From Pogonophryne albipinna (lineage: Eukaryota > Chordata > Actinopteri > Perciformes > Artedidraconidae): a stretch of DNA of 64,000 nucleotides. This document shows, one piece after another, positions 57,867 through 64,000 of this stretch. Position numbers and translations under genes: made by a program. The stretch is taken from positions 10,358,495-10,422,494 of the forward strand of contig CM053251.1 of NCBI GenBank assembly GCA_028583405.1. Reading direction: 5' to 3'. Numbering within the stretch: the first letter of the stretch is position 1; every line of letters starts with the position of its first letter. The notes beneath the pieces were generated by a model. That model saw only the letters and a list, made by a program, of their open reading frames with translations, did no database searches and was not told where the DNA came from.

Positions 57867-58801
57867 GGGTGTTTCTCAATGTCGAGGACGCTTCCTTGGT
57901 AGGACATGTCTTCCGAGTCAGGTCCTTCAGAGGCTAGGCAAGAATCCTTCCTGGCATTTTGAGAACGAAGAATGGAACAGGCTAGCAAGTGTGCGTCATA
58001 TGAGAGGCCCTGCCTTAAATTGAGCGTGATTTGGTTTGAAGACTCATAACTGATTTGCGAAGATCGAAGATGTAGGGTAGGCCTACCTACTTGAGTAACT
58101 GTATTTTGTAAAATGATCATCTCTCCAGGACAGAACCACTAAACTAACATAAAACGTTCTCCTTCTGTTTGCACCCTTGAAAAACTCCTGGAGGATAAGC
58201 AGCCATAAGAAAATCATAAAATCACCATCACCAATCAATAATACAATTTGTATTCATATATCACACTTGATGTCTGCAAACCTTTCTTACACATATTGGT
58301 GCACATAGTAGCATAAACCACAAAAATCAACAAAAGAGGCAAAGTCAAAACAAGGTTCATTCAAATGATTTATTTAGGTGCAAAACGCTCATTCAAACCG
58401 AATAGTCCGCTTTTCAGGTGGCACCAGACGACAGTTTGTTACATTGTTTCATTTTTCAGAAGGTTCGGTTTGCGTTCACACGGGCAAAACTCAAACGGAC
58501 TATAAACTTTAAACACAAGTCATGTGCACATTTACTACGCCACCGAACATACTTACATTTAAATGTCTGGATTCAGCCATTTTCCGCCAAAGATTTTGGA
58601 AATTGGTCCGTGCGCAAAGCATTGTGGGGATTTTAAGACCGCCGAGGATACGCATGTGCATCCTCAAAATGTCCCGCAACAAAGGACTCAGTCCCATTCC
58701 AAGGATCCTGGACATTGGAACAGTCCTTCGGCGGGATTCGATGACGTAGCATCCTTGAAATAGTGGCTCTGAAGGATCCTTCCTTGACATTGAGAAACAC
58801 C
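57867..58801. mobile_element. TIR element of the GGTGTTTCTCAATGTC family
   Basis: GGGTGTTTCTCAATGTCGAG at the left and TTGACATTGAGAAACACC at the right are inverted. The right subterminal TTGAAATAGTGGCTCTG is shared with the 62-bp-arm unit at 13612-13795. The small minus-strand frame at 58509-58790 has no domain. The superfamily is unresolved (PIF/Harbinger or ISL2EU-like). Confidence 0.65.
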
Positions 58802-61800
58802 TTGTATCTTTTGCTCAAGATGATAATCATGTGTTTTTATGCAGAATAAATTTAAGGCAGTAATTCATAAAATAATTGATTTATTCTCCATCCTGCTCCC
58901 ATTTGCATCAAGACTACCTAGATAGAGCTTTGCATCTCCCGGAGAGGAAGCCTCCCTGTGTCTTTTTGAGATTTATGAATAGAATAGAAGCAGGATGCTT
59001 TTATCAAAGATGCTCAACAATTGCCGTCTAAAAACAGGATTTATTGGAGCTATAAATAGATCTACAAGCACTGAGGCTCTCCTCCACTCCCCTGAATCCT
59101 CATTATCCAATACATACACATCTGTAGCTCAGGGGAGCCAGACTTTCACGGTTACCCCAGAAGCCGTTTGTAGTTGGCAAAGCTCCAGTGTACAAAAAAT
59201 AAAAATGCATTTCACTTGAAGACGCTTGCATCGCTTGAGACAAATCCAAGTGAGATTCTTTGATTTCCGCGGGAGATGACTTGCAGATAAAGATGGGGAT
59301 TCTGGCAAATCTTTTGAGGAAAGCTTTTGCATTTTGCAATGTCCCCATCCTCTTTTCCCTCAACACGGGAGAAAATTGCACAGCCTCGCTTGAGCTGTAT
59401 GGATTTGCATATCTGTGTTTCAAAAAATGTGTCTATTTCTGTCGTCCTTTTTTGTTTGACTGGTGTTTCATCTCTTCTTCCATAAACACTTGCATTTCTT
59501 TTAAATGACTCATAAATATATTCACCCAACCAGCTGTCATAAGGTTGTCGTACTGTATAAGCTCTCCTGTTTGACATTGTGGATGACATTCAAATGGTAT
59601 TCCTATACAGAAGTTTAGTGGAGGAAGGTATATATAGGAAACCCTAAAAACACTCCACGCAACACATACAAATATCTGTCAGTGAGATTTAAACTGAATG
59701 GCTTGTTTTTGTACCAAATCACATAAACCAGTGACTAACCGTTGCAGAGAAAAACTAACTTTGGTTCTAATTAAAAAACATGAACCAGTCAGCTCAGGCA
59801 ACAGATTTGATTAACAACTCGTCTTATGCCTGGCAATAGAAACCACTGTGACTCATAATTAAAATGTTCATGCTTTCTTGAAGTTTGACTCGCAGTCGTC
59901 AAACTTTACACCACCATATTCATCTGGTGTTATTTCACACAATTTGACCTTTTAACTATATAAACACACCGCCCATTTCTTGACCCTGACCATGGTATAG
60001 AGGCAAGTTATGAGCATGTTTCCTCAATCAAATGTACCGAACCCTGATATTAATAACTCACTCCCACTCTTACATGGCTCATATACCATTAAAGGAAGCT
60101 GCATTCCGTCGCTCTACACCCACGTCTGCAGAAACGCTATAAATAGGTTTAGTACTTCATGTGTTCTTCCTCCTATACCTTTTACCACCTCGGTAATAGT
60201 TCTAAAATGTAAAAGGCAATTAAATGACGGTTTCACTGACAGCTTCGGTACACTTTTGTGAGTTGGTGTGTGTGTGGAAAGAAGAATTAACTCAAAGACA
60301 ACATTTAAGTTTCACACAAGACGGGAAAACATGGCAGACACAAAACCAGAGTAATGAGCAGATATTAGCTTGTGGAGCTTCTCAGTGTCTATAGATATTG
60401 GTTAACTATTATATGATATAACATTATCTCAACTACGAGAAGAAAACTGAATTAGATGATGGGATAGATTCTGTTACCGCCTTTCTCTTTCACAAAAAAC
60501 GGCATAGGCATAAACTCAATTTCAGCTGCCATAGGATTGTTTTTATAATATTACCACAGACAAATGCCCAGTTTCAAGCTGGGGGAGAATATTGGCCAAA
60601 ATGTAATTACGGTGGAGTGATTGACCATTCAAAATAATGCTTCTCTAGGTATGGCACATTTGGATGGCCTAATGCACCGATATGACAGGAGATCCATATT
60701 ACATCTGCGTAATGAAAATGTGATATTAGAGACATAAAACATATGATATTGGCGGTTCTGTTTAACAAAGTCACAAGAAACTGAGTTAAAGGAACAAGGA
60801 CATAGCACCGGCCAGATTCAATTTTTTTGTTTACAATATAGTATTTAATCAGGGTGTCTTTTGAGATTTCATTAGCTTTCACACCTGCTCACCACTGGAA
60901 CTCCATACACACTGACCTTCATCAGCACACAACGCTGCAGGAAGTCATTAGCTGCCAGCTGACAAGACATAAACTGCACTTGTGGCATACATCTTTGATT
61001 GAATCAAAATGTCTTTCACATATGATACACCTCTTGATTCTTACCATGTCCGCCTTTAGATGATTTCAATCTGTTTTCTGGTCCTTTATGATCATCAGAC
61101 ATATCGGTAGTAGTCATTTGAGGGTAGAATCAGCCATCGTGACTTCCTCAATTAATTTATGCATGGTGAGTCAGATCATTTATATTTCTCCCCTGGTGTG
61201 ACAAATGTAAATAGATCAGACTCATCAATGTGTCGGTGTGTGCAGTTGAGAACTGTTATTTTATTGTGTGCTATAGAATGGTGCGGTGATGACGTGTTTT
61301 TGAAGGCTGACTTCGAAGTTAGATTGTTGCTGAAAATAAGGTCTGTGGCATCACAGGTTTATGATACCTACACCTTTGGTATGGTGGATAATCTCCATAT
61401 ATTAACACCATAAATACAATTGCCAGAAGTAAAAACATTTTGTATTAAACGGACTACAGTAGTGTCATTAAGTCAATTGCTAGCAAAGTTGCTGTTTCTT
61501 TTGGCACATGGGGTTATAGAGTGATGCAGTTAGTAATATTTTACCACTTCCAGTCTCAAAGCAATGGTTTTTTGAACGTGTTTGCGGTTAGAAGCCTCAA
61601 TTAAGGTCTAAGCTTACGTGATTTTCACATTTTGTTGCACTACATAACATGTCAGTAATGATCCTACTCATGAATATTCTAAGCTTTAATGTATTATAAA
61701 AATGGCAGTTTCTCACAAGTGACTAAATAAACTACTCAACGTCATCATGCCGAAGCTTAGCAGTGGTGACGCACAGCCAGGAGATTGTGATTTAATTAGT

Positions 61801-64000
61801 TTATACCTTAACGTCAATTGCATTAGAACTTTTAGACGTGTTAACCAAACACTGTTAACCAAACACTGTTTGGTTAATATGTAGAGATTATCCTGATGAA
61901 CAAAAGAATGTTAAGAATCATAAACCTCTGTTGGTTGTCTTGTTAATTCTGGGTTCGCCTACAAAAATATGTTATTACTGCACCACTCTTTTACTGATGT
62001 ATTGTATGTACCAGTAAGTGGTAACACTCATATCCGGGTTTTAAGACTTATTCCTGCACCACTCTATTACAGATTAAACTCTTATCACATGTTGTCTAGA
62101 TAAAGTTTATCTACAAAATAGCCTAATAGAACAACTTTCTTGCATTTCTGCAATATGTAATCCATGGTATCAGTTTGAAAAACACATTCATCTAAATAGT
62201 GATAAGACTAATAAACTCCATTGGATGATCAACAACCAGTTCTTGTAATCCTTCTGTTCAGCGGGCTAAACTCCAGTTTGATGTTTTCTACACAAAGAAA
62301 AAACAAGTCTTCCATGAGACCTGCAGCTGCTTGTTAGTGTTGCTTTTCAAGACTAAGTAAGCTGCTGAGGGGGAAATGGACAGAATACCAAGCCGCACTA
62401 ATGAGCTTCATTATCTGTCAATGATTTTAAGAGGCTTTCTGAAGAGATCCACCAGGGAAATGTATTAGCAACATTTTCGATTAGAACAGACCGGTGATTC
62501 ATATCAGATACCCTTTGATGCATCAAATTATTGAGTATCAGAAGATGCACAAAAACAGGCAGAGAGAGAGAGTACGATGAACCAGGATACAACACTAAGT
62601 GAAAATGTGGTTATATCCCTTAATGGACTGATTATCATAAACCTTTCATAACGCAAACATTTACGTCAAAGCTAATCCGATCAACATAAAGAGACAAAAG
62701 GTAGAATGCTAATTTCTTAAGCATGAAAGATAACTTTTTGTATCTTAAGTGGCAGTGTTGGTCTGTGAGTCATAGTCCTGCTCTTGCAGTCCTCCCTCCT
62801 CTCAGATCCGTCGCCCCTCCCCTCCTCACACCCCTCCCCTCCTCACCGCGGCAGTATAGGGAGCTGTGGATCCCTGCTGCATTACCGGAGGCTTCTGATC
62901 TAATTGTTTTGTAATGCAGGGATTTTGCTCGGGATGACTCATAACTCGAGGAAGGGGGCGGGGGGGCAGTGTAAAAAGTGCAGATGTCACCAAAATTTGA
63001 ATGAGTGCAAAAATAACAAACAACAAACTCAAGGCAAATTACAACCCCCCTCGTACATAGCTGTCTCTTCGAACTAATAGTGAATCCCTACATATTACTT
63101 TTTTATATTAGGGTAATTCCTTTAGATTTCATGAATTTATTCTATTCTCAGCTGATTGTAGCTTACAGAAAACATTTCTTAGAGTAAGAAAAACCTCACT
63201 ATTACAGCTTTTATAGTCCATCAAATCAAAGTAAGTTCGACATCTTCATGAAATCTTAAACATTCAGCGCAGCTCTTATAACTACCACTGGAAGAAATGC
63301 TCAGAATAAATTATAGTCCATTTATTTCCACAAAACCACCCAGAAGTGATATTGGTTGTGTAAGGCATTTAATGGGTCTTAACTCAATTGAGAATAACTT
63401 ATCTTTCCTGTTGCAACATAACAGCATTAGGCCTGGCCATATCCAGAAACTGCTCTCATTTAAAGCTGTGCAAAGTCATCACTTTGCCTAAATTGGCATT
63501 AACGGGAACAAAGCTGATCATTCCCTCAGATGTCTTATATAAAAACAGTTAACATTTCGGTACACAATACACACACGTGATACCATCTTTGTTGGTATTT
63601 TGAATCCAATGCAATCCATCTGCTAATTGGGAAATTAGAAGGAAATGCCCAGAGAGAATAACGCATCACAACAAGAAGTGAGAATAAGTCTATTTTCTGT
63701 TGGGTGAAAACTTTTCCTTCACCCTTGGATCACATCCACTTCTAAATCTACTGTAGCTGGGCAAAGAAAGTCATTTTGAGAGATGCCAATATCCTATCAG
63801 CTGTGTTTGGAAAACCACTATTTGTAGATGGGAGATATGCATTTTCCAGCTGGTTTCCAAACACCAGCTGGGAATCCTGTTTTCACCTTGAGCGCGCTCT
63901 CACCTTTCTGCAGTGATGTAGACGACGTGTACTCAAGGGTGTGTCAGTACACTGTGACATCATAGGTGTGGTTTCAACCAATGAGCAGAGTGCTTTTAGC
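58802..64000. other. Long noncoding stretch, no recognised gene
   Basis: Five kilobases without mobile-element ends or domain-bearing frames. Small structures only: a 14-bp direct repeat with a perfect palindrome (AACCAAACACTGTTTGGTT, about 61855-61877) and a two-unit 17-bp pyrimidine repeat at 62814-62846. Confidence 0.5.
62814..62846. repeat. Two-unit 17-bp pyrimidine repeat
   Basis: CCCCTCCCCTCCTCAC occurs twice, separated by one A. Confidence 0.85.

Overview
The window looks like euchromatic, gene-poor DNA from a teleost fish, most likely a percomorph. The evidence is the mix of interspersed repeats: hAT elements with perfect 8-bp target duplications, TTAA-flanked MITEs, tRNA-derived SINEs with the teleost tail that reads 'TTGGATAAAAGCG', a Jockey/CR1/L2-type LINE, Cryptons, a PIF/Harbinger MITE and long (GT)n tracts. 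I found no convincing host protein-coding gene, tRNA, rRNA or CRISPR array. Nearly every recognisable reading frame belongs to a mobile element. The rest reads as intron or intergenic sequence, some of which may be conserved noncoding DNA (this cannot be tested here).

Layout. 0-1.3 kb: a solo LTR inside a LINE fragment inside a hAT remnant. 6.9 kb: a TTAA MITE. 9.5 kb: a SINE. 12.3-14.1 kb: a TTAA element carrying a complete hAT insertion and a 62-bp-arm inverted repeat. 15.8-16.9 kb: an internally deleted Crypton (tyrosine recombinase) beside a TIR element. 17.6-18.2 kb: an L1/Tx1-type LINE 3' coding fragment. 18.2-25.1 kb: about 7 kb with no recognisable repeat or gene. 25.1-26.6 kb: a ZMYM1-type hAT relic split by a Harbinger MITE. 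27.6 kb: a small hAT MITE.

29.0-36.3 kb: a LINE (endonuclease plus reverse transcriptase) interrupted by a hAT element and by a 3.37-kb TGTTAC-ended element with a 5-bp target duplication. The latter has about 0.4-kb internal inverted arms and an intact 190-codon frame ending in a consensus CXC (tesmin/LIN54-type) cysteine motif. Another hAT with a 129-bp (TG)n lies within one arm.

37.7-41.3 kb: a TTAA MITE, two SINEs and a piggyBac-derived relic. 43.9-45.95 kb: a BED-finger hAT inside another BED-finger hAT, both with target duplications. 46.0-47.15 kb: a second TTAA MITE split by a TA-flanked MITE with 55-bp perfect TIRs. 54.3-57.55 kb: a complete LTR retroelement (two LTRs of about 360 bp, 5-bp target duplication, polypurine tract). 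Its whole interior is one 820-codon proline-rich repetitive ORF, with no gag-pol. 57.8-58.8 kb: hAT end and TIR element. 58.8-64 kb: no recognisable gene.

How the parts relate. The elements do not form a pathway. They form a layered insertion record, and several layers can be verified from target duplications or from an empty paralogous site within the window. The two best candidates for something poorly described are the LTR element with the proline-rich ORF and the 3.37-kb element encoding the CXC protein.
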